Source: Mactra quadrangularis
Taxonomy: Eukaryota > Mollusca > Bivalvia > Venerida > Mactridae
Assembly: GCA_025267735.1 (NCBI GenBank)
Contig: CM046300.1
Span: 30,823,322-30,887,321, forward strand
DNA: 64,000 nt
Direction: 5' to 3'
Shown here piece by piece: positions 12,271 to 22,159 of this stretch. The translations under genes were made by a program, and so were the position numbers. Under the pieces are notes generated by a model, which worked only from the letters and a program-made list of their open reading frames with translations, was not told the origin of the DNA and made no database searches. Within the stretch, counting starts at the first letter, position 1, and each line of letters begins with the position of its first letter.

Positions 12271-12889
12271 TGTTGTAATTAGTCAAAGCTATAACTGTTA
12301 CAATATGACTATCACATTGTTTAATTAGTCTGTGTGTCAAAAAATCTCTGGTGTTTAATGACAAAGGTTAAAATTTACAGGTATAATTAAGAATTAATTG
12401 TTTGATAAATTATATTTCTTTTTTTCATTCGATTACCTGATTTAACAAAGAGGTTAATGTAGTCAATTGAATGGGATTATTTTTTGGAAAATAGTTGAAA
12501 GTGTTTTATATGCACAAATTATCTATATCTTGTAAGAAAATAAACAAATGTTAAGATTCAAAGTGTTATACTAAGATTTAATACCCGAGTTCATTATTAC
12601 ACACAAACTAGTTATTTTGAAGAAAAAGTGATATATGTTCCAAACATTAATTATGTTGATGACTTCAACAAGTACAAATAATATATTCAATACATTAATT
12701 GATAGTATAATAATTATCTTTCATATTATTAATATATTTAAGTTCAATGCAGTTATTGTATTTTTAAATGAGTATGTTTTATTAACATTTTTTATTCAGG
12801 AATTTTTCCTTAATCTCTCCAGATCTTGTCAGATTACACTTTGGTGAAATGAAACTTTTCCATCATAAGCCTTTATTCTTTATTGAATA
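12271..12889. other. AT-rich DNA with no supported gene
   Basis: No domain or repeat family recognised. A 70-codon hydrophobic frame at 12635-12847 is dominated by AT-rich codons and looks like chance. Confidence 0.5.
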
Positions 12890-13542
12890 GAAGTAGGATA
12901 AAAATAATCAAGATAGCCTCAATTTATTAAGGCTAATGAGGATAATGAGTTAAAATCAATAATCTAGGTCCCTTAAGGGTCTTTTGTTTTCAGTAATCAA
13001 TATTTTGAGTCCCTGAAGGGTCTGTTCAATAATTAATATCATACAGTTTCATATGAGGCTAAGTTATGATCAATATTTTTAGGTATGGTTCAATAGTTTC
13101 ATAAAATTCTGATTTAAAGATTTAAGTTGAAAATCAAGTGATTGATTTTTTCTTACGTCGACGTCAGTTAGAAATGTTATAATTTACAATGTCTAACAGC
13201 GTAATCATTATGGTAAAGCATTGTTTTGGAATACATCTACTGATGTAATGATGACACTAAGACACACATATCATGGTACTGGACTAATATTATAAATTTT
13301 GAAATATATATTTTGTATTTCAATAATTCAAATAAAGATACATGATTGTGTTATTGTATAAGTCTAATACATGTACAGCTTAAAGAAACTATAATAAAAC
13401 GTAAACACAACACTAGTCGTTTTAAAATATTCATAAGATTATATATCTCAATATGTCAATGTTACCTCTTAATATGTAAATATGTATAATATAAAATATA
13501 GAAATATAATAAAAAATAAAATATAAAAATAAAAATTTATGC

Positions 13543-13636
13543 CTTTGCTAGGTTTCGAACCAGCGACCTCTTGAACTTTTCATTTCAATGAATATTTCCG
13601 TTCCTTCCCTTTAGCCGACTGAGCTATTCGGGTCCT
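13543..13636 (-). repeat. tRNA-like sequence (SINE head or tRNA pseudogene)
   Basis: On the minus strand an A-box-like AATAGCTCAGTCGGCTAAAG is followed about 60 nt later by the B box GGTTCGAAACC inside a possible T-arm. The spacing is longer than in a simple tRNA and the acceptor stem does not close well. I favour a SINE-derived or decayed tRNA over a working gene. Confidence 0.4.
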
Positions 13637-13969
13637 AAAGGGCAGAGCATGTAACAATAGTTAAATACAGTAAAAAGGACATTAAATATGGGGAAGATAA
13701 TTTTGGAAGATGAATCCTAAATTTTGTGAGTTGTTATCAAATACAAATAAACTGCACTATCAAATTAAAAAAGCAATTAAATTCTGATTTGTAATTAAAC
13801 GTATTAATGATAGTTATGAAATTTCAAGTAAAATAATCCCATGTACGATTTATTTGACATACTAATAAATTATGTACAGCGGTATGATTTAACTAAAAAC
13901 CTTGTAATTAATATATTGTATATAGATCTATAGACGTTCTTGTAACAAACAGACAAGCTGCGTCTGTTC

Positions 13970-14215
13970 ACTTTGTCAAGCGTTTGCCTTTTTCTGACGA
14001 AGCATTTTACTGGCTCTGGTCGTTCCCAAATACCAAGTCATTCCTTTTTCTTAGAGAAGGGAAATATGGCATGGTTACCAGAGCTGTTGATGTTTTGCTA
14101 GGACTTGGCCAAACGCTTTGTTTCTGCGTTCGTCATCGTGAGATGACGAAACAACCTGCATGAGTCGTGCATGTGGTCGCACGATCATGGCGCTCTATCC
14201 TGTCTCGCCTCCCTA
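13970..14215. repeat. Dispersed repeat, third copy of the 41.8-kb fold-back arm
   Basis: Words AGCGTTTGCC, GAAGCATTTTA, GGTTACCAGAGCTGT, TGTTTTGCTAGGA, CCTGCATGAGTCGTGCAT and GGTCGCACGATCATG match the arms at 41829-42065 and, inverted, 42430-42645. Only one arm is present here. Confidence 0.6.
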
Positions 14216-15522
14216 TATTTAATTAAATAACTATATTGAAAATGATTTAATATTTCTTTCATCTTGAGAGAAATTTGAAAAAAATATTAATGAATACACT
14301 GTACACTTTAAAATGGATTAAGTGGTAAATTTGCTATGTCCATTTCATACATTTCTGTACTTACTACCCCTTCGTTAAATTCATATTGTTTTAAATCCAA
14401 CCTCCTATAATCGAAGACAGGAAGAGTGCCATGGTCAAAATGCAGTACATGTATTATGATAAACTAAAATATATTTAAAAAAAAACATAAAATGAATTTC
14501 TACGCACCCGGGTCACGTCAGTTTAATGCATTGCCTCTCATATTCAAAAATATGCAAACAATATGAAACCATTAAAATAGTTTTGTCGGAAAAATATTGG
14601 CATTTTGAGAGAGGTCGATCGAGGAATGTATAACTTTACCACCGGACTTACCTCGGCGATCTTCTATGCAGATAAATCTCGGATATCATGATAGTTACGT
14701 ATTAAGAGGTAACATTGACATATTGAGATATATGCTGAGAGGAAAAAGTTTAGTCAGTAAGAATGTTTCATTTAATATTTTATAATAAACCCCATTCTAT
14801 TGACAAAAAATTGATTTGTAACAAAATTTAATCAATCGACAGAATATTGAACATTTTTACAAAAAAGTTTGATGAGATTATTGAGAATTCCAGTCATGAT
14901 AACAGCATAAGGGTCAGAATAAAAAATCACAAACTAATCAGTATCTGGTATGTCCATCTCTAGCTTGAATGACGTCAATAGCGTACGTGATTTGGGGCGT
15001 GCATTGCACGAGGAATGGGCACAGACACCTGCTCACTTCACCCGGCGACTCATAATTTCATTGAGACGACGTTGTTTGGCTGTCATTCAATCTAGAGGTG
15101 GACATACCAGATACTGATTAGTTTGTGATTTTTTATTCTGACCCTTATGCTGTTATCATGGCTGGAATTCTCAATAATCTCATCAAACGTTTTTGTAAAA
15201 ATGTTCAATATTCTGTATTAGTCCAGTACCATGATATGTGTGTCTTAGTGTCATCATTACATCAGATGTATTCCAAAACAATGCTTTACCATAATGATTA
15301 CGCTGTTAGATTTTGTAAATTATAACATTTCAAACTGACGTCGACGTAAGAAAAAATCAATTACCTGATTTTCAACTTAAAATTTCGACAATTAGTTTAC
15401 GATCGACCCCCTGATTTTTTTCATATAAACATTGATATAGTCCAACAGAATTAACCTGAGCTTGACCTTTATGCAAGAAATAATACCTAGATTATTGATT
15501 TTAGCTTATTTTCCTCATTATA

Positions 15523-15560
15523 ATCAAGATAGCCTCAATTTATTGAGGCTATCTTGATTA
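15523..15560. repeat. Perfect 17-bp-stem hairpin
   Basis: AATCAAGATAGCCTCAA and TTGAGGCTATCTTGATT are exact reverse complements separated by TTTA, at the outer end of the right arm of the 12890-15572 element. The left outer arm carries only a degenerate version. It may be a terminal recognition structure of the element. Confidence 0.7.
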
Positions 15561-15572
15561 TTTTATTCTACT

Positions 15573-16604
15573 TATATATATACATATATTATATATTACA
15601 AAAATTAAGCAAATGTGACTTCACATGCCAATTAATTTTATTTTCTTTACTAATTCAAACATATTTAGCCATACGGTTCATTGGTCATAACTTGTCTATT
15701 AAAGATAATGTTGTTTTAGATTTTATATACAATACCCACCAAAAGTGCGGAGACATTTTCACTTTGCAGGCCTACTAAATAGCTTTTGTCCAAAATTTTG
15801 AAAACTGCTTACTTAAAAAAGTTTATCACTTCACTTATAACTGAGTCTACAAAAATACCAAACAAAATACATTATATAAAATGATTAATAAATAGGCTTA
15901 AGCTAGGGTGTCAGATGCTGAATATTATTCATGTGCCGCATTATTGAAATTTGTTTTCATTTTATCACAACCATATTTAAATATAAAAAACTAGTAATTC
16001 TACAAAAAAAATCATCAAAATTAATGAGTTGTAGTTTTTTTGTGGGTACTGTGTTAATATATCATTGGAAATATATATTATAACAGGTACCAAAGATGGT
16101 GGCAGGAAAAATTTTTTTTTTTTTATATCAAAGAATTTTTCTGAAAAGTGGGACGCAAACTTGTGTGTTACTTGTTCCACATAAAATATCCACGCATATA
16201 TGCATAAAATATACTAAATGTACCCTTTATTTGGTACAGTAAATTGTCTCTATGATTTATGTATGGTAAAAAAATATGAAAGATCTCGTGTATCAACAGA
16301 AATAATTGTTTCCCCCACCCGCTTTTTCAATGATGTGCTGTTTGACATCATCTTGGATTTTATAGCGAGCGCTCGACATTCTGTACACAAACGGTCTGAC
16401 TGACCGATATCTTCACCTATTTATGGAATGAGCGCAGTCGTTCAATAGCCTAACAATTCGCGAGGCGGGCGCTCGCTCGAGCGCTCGCATTGTTGAACAC
16501 ACCTCGGGTTTAATTGCATACGACCCGAACAGTTACAGTCCGGAAATAATTATCTTTAAAACAAACCCAATACGCGGGAATCAGCACTTAAAGTAACGTA
16601 TACA
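15573..16604. other. AT-rich DNA with no supported gene
   Basis: Only short frames. Around 16435-16500 lies a GC-richer stretch with repeated GCGCTCGC words (GGCGGGCGCTCGCTCGAGCG), not assigned. Confidence 0.45.
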
Positions 16605-16875
16605 GTACAAGTATTAGCATTCCAAAAATGCTTGAATCGTCGATTAGCCATGTATGACATCTCCTTTAGTAAAGCATTCAAGCAATATATGTGTCAGAGT
16701 TTAACTATTTCGTCATGTTCCGACCGAGCACATACAAACTCATTTTTATGGTATACTTTATAATTCACCTGTCCATTTGGCAAGAAATTATATTTATTGA
16801 TAACCAATCCAGATTATTCGATTCAAGAACATGTTCTGTCCCATATTTCGACGGCTAATCGAACGAAGATTATAT
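16605..16875. repeat. Dispersed repeat, partner of 45772-46075
   Basis: ACAAGTATTAGCATT, CCAAAAATGCTTGAA, TAGCC.TGTATGACATC, CATTCAAGCAATAT, GTTCCGACCGAGCACAT and GAACATGTTCTG keep their order in 45772-46075. No open frame in common. Confidence 0.6.
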
Positions 16876-17819
16876 TTCTTTACAAGAAAATATTAAGGCA
16901 AAGCATCAAAGGTCCCCAAACAATTAATAGCACGAAAGTACTGCTTACGTCTGTGATCTCTATAAGTGAGGCATTAAAATTCTTTAAAAAATGTTTATTA
17001 ACCGTTAATTAAACCAACCATGTTTGATAATTTAATATATAAATGTACAATATATAAAACGATCATTATCAGTGATGGTCTGATAATTCTTCTCTGTTTA
17101 TGGTGTCAGCCACAGTGTCTTCGTCAGTGGTTTAGACTGTGACTTTCTATAAATAGACCGCGAAGGCCGTCGAGTGTACATCTATCTAATAGTACTGCCA
17201 CACACCTCTCACGAGTATTATGGACAGTCTTATCTCTGTTACAAGTTAATCGCTTCAAGTATATTCTGTAACGTCATATTGAGCGTCTGGTCATTTTCTC
17301 GCGCAGAAATACATAAGGTACCAGTTTCAGTATGAACTATTTTATTGTAGCGGAATTATCCGGATATGGATGCTGTTAGGTCTCGTTGATTAAATATAGG
17401 ACTCCGATCGGAATACCACTATTAATCTATTGGTAACAGAGTATTCATTGTTAACACAATGAATACAAAAATGGTTTTGATCAGTTTAAGTCTTAAGATA
17501 AATGGAACTACTCCAACATTATGTAATTAAGGTCTTGGATTATAAACTGTACACGTATAAAAGGATCCCTCTTTTTAAAAAGTGGGCTCGTTGACTAATT
17601 TCAATTTAGCAAGCAATATGGGTTGACATGTTTATGTTTGTTGGTTTGTTTTGGTTTTACGGCGCACCAACACAGAAAGGTCATATCGCACCGAAAACAA
17701 TTAATGATACTATTAATTTAATCGATATTAATGATCTTAAGCCCTATATTTTATCATATACATTTATTTCCTTCAAAAAGTTAAGTATCGCATGTGATGG
17801 TACAGACTCAATAAGTTCT
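16876..17819. other. No supported gene
   Basis: Short frames only. The 120-codon frame beginning 17628 runs into simple A-rich sequence of the next element and is not convincing. Confidence 0.45.
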
Positions 17820-17822
17820 TTA

Positions 17823-19675
17823 GGCCACAACAAATTGATCATATGTTCTATGGATTTTGTCCGAAAAAAATTGGAGCGAGCGAGCGAAAAAAAAAAAAAA
17901 TATTTTTTTCCCACATTTTGCATTTTGAGGAGCGAGCGAAAAGCGAAAAATAAAAAAAAGTTCTATTTTTATGAATATTCATTTACTTAAAGTCAAAATG
18001 CACTTAAAATATGGACTTTTTGCAGAAAAAACTTTAATAAGTAGCATTCTGTATTATTTCAAAGTGCATATAAGCCACAATAATCTCTTAAATTATAGTT
18101 GTGGATATAGACATGCTTAATTAAATATAAAACATGGATTGATGCTGTACTACTATGGATTTATTCTATTTTTCTTACATGATACAATTTTAAAAGCACT
18201 GCATGTATTTAATATTTTTCCCTTCATTATAGTTTCATATTTAGTCTTTTTTCCTTGGGTTTTATTATCTTGACCTTGAATTACAAGGAAATGTCAGTTT
18301 AGCTCTGATTATCTTGTAGTTTTTTGTAAGAAAGATTACTTGTTGTTAATATTCATAAAATTAATGCTTTTAATATGATACATACAAAATAAATGCCTGT
18401 ATTTTGTTCTATTTGCATTTAGATGAACTGTACTATATTATCATACTGTAAAATATACTGATTTCATTCAATATTTAACTTCAAAACTTCCTAAATCATT
18501 GTAGAAACTTAGAACCAGCACTGCTAAAATTATAAAGGACCAAACCTGGTGACTTTATATGTAAAATAGATCCCTATATTAACCAAATAAATAAGAGATG
18601 GAATCAACTACAAACAGCTACTCAGCAAATTTAAATCCTCTTGAATGAAAATTTTAGGCCCTGCACCCCTATAAAATGATGGACCAAACCTGTTGACTTT
18701 TGGTGTATAAATAAAGTATTAATATTATTCCAGTAAATAAAGGATGGGCTCAAAAACATAAAAATTATACATAATTATATTCATATATTCCTGAATGAGA
18801 ATTTTAGAATCAGCACCCCTATAAAATGATAATGAACAAAACCTGTTAACTTTTAAGTGCATAAATACAGTCTTATTAATTAGGAAGAATAAGAAGATTA
18901 TTAATTAACCAAATTATGCTACAGACTAAACAACACAACTGCTAAGTATACCTAAGTAATCCTGAAGGAAAAATAGAATCAGCACCCCTATAAAATTAAA
19001 TGGACTAAACGTTTTGGTGTCGAAAGTATAGCCTTTTGGTAAATAATACAAAATACAACTTCATTTAAAATCAGTCTGTTCGAATATCTCCCCAGCATGA
19101 ACATAATTAGAAAAGGAAATCTTCTATCCTGTTCTACCTCAATTCATAAGACATGAGTCGACCTCTATTGTAAATCATTTTTACACAGAAGGTGAACATA
19201 TGACGTCACACATCCAGATCATATTTGTAGGGTTGATGGAGCCGCTCTGTCTACGTCACTGTTCAACTTCTGTGTGTATCAAGAGGTAAAGTTTATGGAA
19301 GTTAAGTATTGCATTTATTACGTATAAATTTAGTATACGTGTGTTAAAACGTGTACTAAATATAATTTAGGATTAAGAAAAACAAAGGAACAAAGGATCG
19401 ACACGATCATCATAGTGACGTATGTAAACGTGAATACTTTACTGTTTTGTTACAAATATAGCAATGTCATGGTGATAAGCTTTGATATTTAGACCAAAAA
19501 TTATTGATTTTCTCCGTAAAACTTCTTGGTTGAGTGCCAAAAAAATTGACTTCAAAAAATCTTGATGCGGTAAAAATTTTGAAGTGCGGGAGCAAAAAAA
19601 AAAAATATTTTTTTTCCATTTTCGGATTTTTAGGTGCGGGAAATCCGACGAACAAAAGATCAATTTGTTGTGGCC
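17823..19675. mobile_element. PIF/Harbinger-like non-autonomous element, 1.85 kb
   Basis: The left terminus GGCCACAACAAATTGATCAT and the right terminus, inverted GGCCACAACAAATTGATC, are followed by similar A/T-tract and GGAGCGAGCG-like or GTGCGGGA-like sub-terminal words. TTA flanks both sides (17820-17822 and 19676-19678). The 11720-11928 MITE is a short relative. No transposase frame is visible; the interior carries a four-unit tandem repeat. The right end sits directly against the LINE fragment that the Polinton entered. Confidence 0.55.
18511..19080. repeat. Four-unit tandem repeat, about 145-170 bp per unit
   Basis: Units start near 18511, 18656, 18806 and 18975. Each carries an AGAATCAGCACCCCTATAAA-like word followed by a GGACCAAACCTGTTGACTTT-like word. 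Divergence between units is moderate. No coding signal. Confidence 0.7.
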
Positions 19676-19825
19676 TTAAGTGAGTTAACCTTAAAATGTT
19701 TGTCGCGGATGTATTTAAGATCCTGACAGTCAAGGAGAACGTGTTTGACATTGAAATGCTCGTCACAGGGTATACACTTAGGTGCTTCCTCTCTTTTGAG
19801 AAGGTATGAATGTGTTAATCTGGTA
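19676..19825 (-). pseudogene. LINE remnant, region after the RNase H domain (left of the Polinton)
   Basis: On the minus strand this encodes an LTHSYLLKREEAP segment followed by CIPC…H…C (Cys-x2-Cys…His…Cys), the C-terminal zinc-binding tail common in RNase H-bearing non-LTR retrotransposons. It is cut at 19825 by the Polinton and at 19676 by the PIF/Harbinger-like element. The upstream half of the same LINE lies at 37402-37845, in the same phase. Confidence 0.8.
19820..19825. repeat. Target-site duplication CTGGTA, left copy
   Basis: CTGGTA here equals CTGGTA at 37402-37407, directly outside the other TIR. Six base pairs is the duplication length established for Polintons. Confidence 0.93.
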
Positions 19826-19846
19826 AGTAGTGTAGGGTGGCAGGTG

Positions 19847-19976
19847 GGTACCAATTTTTTGGGGAAAAAAAATTTATGGTACCGCGATTTTTGAAAAAAA
19901 ATATTTATGGTACCCGAAAATAGAGAAAAAAAAAATTATGGTACCTGAAAATAAAGAAAAAAGGATTTATGGTACC
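19847..19976. promoter_or_regulatory. Five GGTACC iterons, exact 31-bp period (left TIR)
   Basis: GGTACC starts at 19847, 19878, 19909, 19940 and 19971, always 31 bp apart. The inner four are preceded by TTAT (usually TTTAT), with A-tracts between. A sixth GGTACC is at 20034. The period is close to three helical turns. Inferred role: sites for the terminal protein, polymerase, integrase or an origin-binding factor. Confidence 0.8.
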
Positions 19977-20149
19977 AAAACGAAAAAAACGAATTTTGGG
20001 AGAGAAAACGATCAAAATTTGGGAGAGAGAAGAGGTACCCACCAAAAAGTAAAACTTTTTTTTGTGCCGCCCTGTGTGTGTTTGTGTGTGTTTGTGTAAG
20101 ACTAGATTTTTTGACATATTGAGAATTCATTCTTCCGGCATAGATGGTT

Positions 20150-20165
20150 GGCCCTGAAAAGGGCC
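20150..20165 (-). terminator. Histone-type 3' stem-loop (SL1) with downstream purine box
   Basis: On the minus strand GGCCCTTTTCAGGGCC forms a 6-bp stem with a TTTC loop, 21 nt after the stop of the 20187-20648 gene. AACCA follows and GGAAGAAT lies about 13 nt further on (20129-20136). Stem length, loop sequence, ACC flank and spacing match the histone mRNA stem-loop and downstream element. Confidence 0.75.
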
Positions 20166-20186
20166 GTTGTCTGTATCTTGAGTTAT

Positions 20187-20648
20187 TTAATGTTTTCGTT
20201 TAGTAACTGTATCATCCTTCTTCTTTTTCTTCAGTGCAGGTTCCTCTGGCATTTTCTTACTGTGCTTGCCTTGTCCATGATGATGTTCATGACGGCTCTC
20301 CGTTGAAAAGCGTACAGGTATTTTCAATTCTTGAGGTATGAATTGTACAGCACAGCTCTGTCTCTTCTCGATCATTTCACGTACATCTTTCAGCGGGTAC
20401 AGCAGCGTTTTAATTTCTCTCAATTCTTTCAAAATGGCAAGCGAAATTTGACGATCTTGACTAAAACTGCACCCACCTGTCTGCTGTTGAGTTGTTGGTT
20501 GAATCATTGTTTGTTGAGTTGGTTGAATTGTTTGTTGTGGTTGCATCATTTGTTGTTGAGGTTGTTGATAGACAGGTTGGTACATGGTAGTATAGTCCAT
20601 CAACTCTGCAGTCTGCATAACTTCTCTTAATAAATCTTGATCCGACAT
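20187..20648 (-). CDS. Q-rich, Lys-tailed Polinton terminal protein
   Basis: A 153-aa protein of no recognised family. Residues about 20-58 are Gln/Pro/Thr-rich (repeated QQP, PTQQT). The middle (about 68-105) is predicted helical with LKELREIKTLL, and the C-terminus is His/Lys-rich with MPEEPALKKKKK, a likely nuclear localisation signal. The MPEE word recurs three times (once as MPEK) in the zinc-knuckle protein at 22317-22688. The ATG at 20646-20648 follows a TATTTATA-like box. The stop codon lies inside the TIR, and the gene ends -KH-stop, as the outermost right-hand gene does. It is first in from the left end and transcribed outward. Function unknown; a DNA- or RNA-binding accessory factor is possible. 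Confidence 0.75.
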   Translation of the reverse strand: MSDQDLLREVMQTAELMDYTTMYQPVYQQPQQQMMQPQQTIQPTQQTMIQPTTQQQTGGCSFSQDRQISLAILKELREIKTLLYPLKDVREMIEKRQSCAVQFIPQELKIPVRFSTESRHEHHHGQGKHSKKMPEEPALKKKKKDDTVTKRKH

Positions 20649-20682
20649 CGTTGCTGGTTAAACAAGAAATGAACGTTCTCGA

Positions 20683-20705
20683 AGCGCGGTGCTATAAATA
20701 GCGCA
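20683..20705 (-). promoter_or_regulatory. Putative TATA region for the 20187-20648 gene
   Basis: GCTATTTATAGC on the minus strand lies about 45 nt upstream of the ATG. It is nearly palindromic, so it also reads TATAAATA on the plus strand. Suggestive only. Confidence 0.4.
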
Positions 20706-21255
20706 CTTCCAAGAATTTTAAGTCTGATGACGTCACGTCATCCATATGGCATGTTTAATATTTATGAATTTACGCTCAGTTGTGTTTCTTTTAAAATTTA
20801 AAATGCCTGTTATTTAAAAACGCTTTATGTAAGACTTTTTTCAATGATTGATCCTTATTCTATCCGTAACATAGATTAATATCATGTCAGTTTCGGAGCA
20901 ATCCTATTTGTAGATTTTATTCAATGAACGATTTTAGACGATTTTCAACCTGTGTTTCTTTCCATACTTCAATTAAAAACGCATTTATTGATTATAATAT
21001 AGGCAGGAATACGTGCATCTTTCCATACTTCAATTAAAAACGCATTTATTGATTATAATATAGGCAGGAATACGTGCATAAATAATAATAATAACGTTAT
21101 AGATGCATACAAATTAAAATAATTGTTATACATATATCATACTAGATTTTTTAAACAAAATAGGGGTTAGATCTAAAAACACGGATTAAATCGAAAATGT
21201 ACTGAGTGATCAATTGTGACAAGTTCAGAATAGATTCTTTCGAAATGAAATGGTT
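20706..21255. other. Polinton non-coding interval with an exact 61-bp tandem duplication
   Basis: No supported gene lies between the leftmost gene and the hairpin at 21256. Positions 20958-21018 and 21019-21079 are identical 61-bp copies starting CTTTCCATACTTCAATTAAA. The rest is AT-rich. It may be promoter-distal regulatory DNA. Confidence 0.6.
20958..21079. repeat. Two identical 61-bp direct repeats
   Basis: Copy 1 is 20958-21018 and copy 2 is 21019-21079, with no mismatch seen. The identity indicates a very recent slippage or recombination event within the Polinton. Confidence 0.9.
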
Positions 21256-21271
21256 GGCCCTGAGAAGGGCC
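21256..21271 (-). terminator. Histone-type 3' stem-loop (SL2) with GAAAGAAT box
   Basis: On the minus strand GGCCCTTCTCAGGGCC (stem GGCCCT/AGGGCC, loop TCTC) lies 16 nt after the 21288 stop. AACCAT follows and GAAAGAAT starts at 21241, about 14 nt past the stem. The loop differs from SL1 by one base while the stem is unchanged. Confidence 0.72.
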
Positions 21272-21287
21272 GTTGTTTTGGTTGCAT

Positions 21288-21608
21288 TTAACGACAACCA
21301 CACTTCCCCATGCACACCACGCACCATTTAGCCCAAGCCTTCTTGGTGGTACCTGTGGCTAAAGAGAACGTCTCTGTTTTGCCTCCACTCCAATTGTTCA
21401 TGAGATCTAATTCGTGATCCCATTCACGTTTTGGAGCCATGCATGGTACTACCATCAGCTCCTTATGCCAGTCCTCTGGAGGTGGAGGCGGTAATGTGAC
21501 ATTATCACCCCAGTCTTCCACTTCTGGGGGTGGCAGTCTCTTCCTTATCTCTGCAAAGCAGATCTTCCTCGGAGGGGGTAAGTTCTTTCTTATGTCTGAG
21601 AAGTTCAT
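21288..21608 (-). CDS. Pro-rich small Polinton protein with Cys-rich tail
   Basis: 106 aa starting at the ATG at 21606-21608. The frame is open further upstream but has no earlier ATG, and the TATA box at 21651-21657 fits this start. The N-terminal half repeats IRKNLPPP, IRKRLPPPE and TLPPPPPEDW, giving proline stretches that could bind SH3- or WW-type domains. The C-terminus is CVVCMGKCGC, a compact Cys cluster that could bind a metal. No family is recognised. It is transcribed outward, divergently from the YPDL-repeat gene, and both share the promoter interval 21640-21775. A histone-type hairpin follows the stop. Confidence 0.7.
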   Translation of the reverse strand: MNFSDIRKNLPPPRKICFAEIRKRLPPPEVEDWGDNVTLPPPPPEDWHKELMVVPCMAPKREWDHELDLMNNWSGGKTETFSLATGTTKKAWAKWCVVCMGKCGCR

Positions 21609-21639
21609 TGTTGGATAAAAACAATACACAGGTCAACGA

Positions 21640-21775
21640 CTTCCCACCGCTTTTATACTCTGGATTGACCTACATTAAAAACGGATTGACCTACAGGAAT
21701 AGGATTGACCTACATCCTGAAAGTACGAGTTTTGATTGGTTCTTCAAGTACGAGTTTTGATTGGTTCTTAGTTTT
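21640..21775. promoter_or_regulatory. Divergent promoter: TATA, three AGGTCA sites, 25-bp CCAAT-type repeat
   Basis: A minus-strand TATA (GAGTATAAAAGCG, 21648-21660) serves the 21288-21608 gene. Three TGACCTACA words at 21666, 21687 and 21706 are inverted copies of the AATGTAGGTCA motif upstream of the right-end genes. Two 25-bp tandem units (21721-21745, 21746-21770) each carry GATTGG, an inverted CCAAT box. The arrangement suggests shared control of both neighbours. Confidence 0.6.
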
Positions 21776-21827
21776 TGTTATCTTGCATTGTGTGGTGTCC
21801 CAGTTCATTCGTGCTCTAGCTTTCAAG

Positions 21828-22145
21828 ATGGGTAACTGCTTAAAACCTTCTCTGTGTGATGATACACCCTCTTACATCAGAATGGGTAATTTGTACCCTG
21901 ATTTGTCAGAGTTCTATACTCAGTCAGATGAATCCAACATCAAAATGGGTAATCTGTACCCTGATTTATCAGAGTTTCAGACAGATGAATCCAACATCAA
22001 AATGGGAAATCTGTACCCAGATTTATCTGAATTTTATGATGATGAGCTGTACAAAAACTACTGGTACTATATCTACTTGGCAGAATGTCAATCAAAGGAT
22101 CCTGTCCTAAGATGGAAGGCCTTCATTACTGCCGCTAAGATCTAA
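21828..22145 (+). CDS. Small protein with three YPDL (late-domain-type) repeats
   Basis: 105 aa from the ATG at 21828 (AAGATGG context); the frame is open further upstream but begins without an ATG. Residues 19-69 hold three near-identical units, each opening MGNLYPDLSEF and spaced by 19-21 residues with DESNIK linkers. YPDL fits the YPxL motif by which retroviral Gag and other proteins recruit ALIX and the ESCRT machinery. The C-terminal 35 residues are aromatic and helical (YWYYIYLAE), unassigned. The N-terminus MGNC resembles a myristoylation signal but has Lys at position 6, which disfavours it. Inferred role: virion egress or endosomal sorting. A histone-type hairpin follows 14 nt after the stop. 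Confidence 0.8.
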   Translation: MGNCLKPSLCDDTPSYIRMGNLYPDLSEFYTQSDESNIKMGNLYPDLSEFQTDESNIKMGNLYPDLSEFYDDELYKNYWYYIYLAECQSKDPVLRWKAFITAAKI

Positions 22146-22159
22146 TAACTAAAACCAAC

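Larger units (their letters stand above)
13290..14839. repeat. 1.5-kb segment inserted in the left arm of the inverted repeat
   Basis: The right arm reads continuously from GTACTGGACTAATA into CAGAATATTGAAC when reversed, whereas the left arm has this segment between those two words. It is therefore a secondary insertion, or a rearrangement. It holds a tRNA-like sequence (13543-13636) and a copy of the 41.8-kb fold-back family (13970-14215). No clear target duplication was seen. Confidence 0.5.
12890..15572. mobile_element. Long-inverted-repeat (fold-back) element, interrupted
   Basis: The outer left arm (12890-13289) is inverted in the right arm: words such as AATCAAGATAGCCTCAAT, TCTTACGTCGACGTCAGTT, GGTAAAGCATTGTTTTGGAA and CATGGTACTGGACTAATA reappear reversed in 15215-15572. 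The inner left arm (14840-14975) is inverted at 15079-15214. Together the right arm is about 490 bp. The left arm is split by an extra segment, 13290-14839. The spacer 14976-15078 has no coding signal. No transposase was found, and the superfamily is not identified. Confidence 0.6.
19826..20195. repeat. Polinton left terminal inverted repeat
   Basis: It begins AGTAGTGTAGGGTGGCAGGT and is inverted at 37034-37401, with only small homopolymer length differences. From outside in it holds the phased GGTACC repeats, a GGGAGAGA-rich stretch, a GT-rich stretch, a purine box, a histone-type hairpin and the last two codons plus stop of the terminal gene. The 5'-AG start is the Polinton norm. Confidence 0.95.

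Noticed and set aside
13543..13636. Functional tRNA gene
   Set aside because: A and B boxes are present but the spacing is long and the acceptor stem does not close; better explained as a SINE head or pseudogene.
17628..17990. 120-codon plus frame
   Set aside because: The second half is simple A-rich sequence of the PIF/Harbinger-like end; no motif.
21828..21851. N-myristoylation of the YPDL protein (MGNC start)
   Set aside because: Lys at position 6 conflicts with the usual small residue there; the repeated MGN words have Pro at that position. Left as a weak possibility only.
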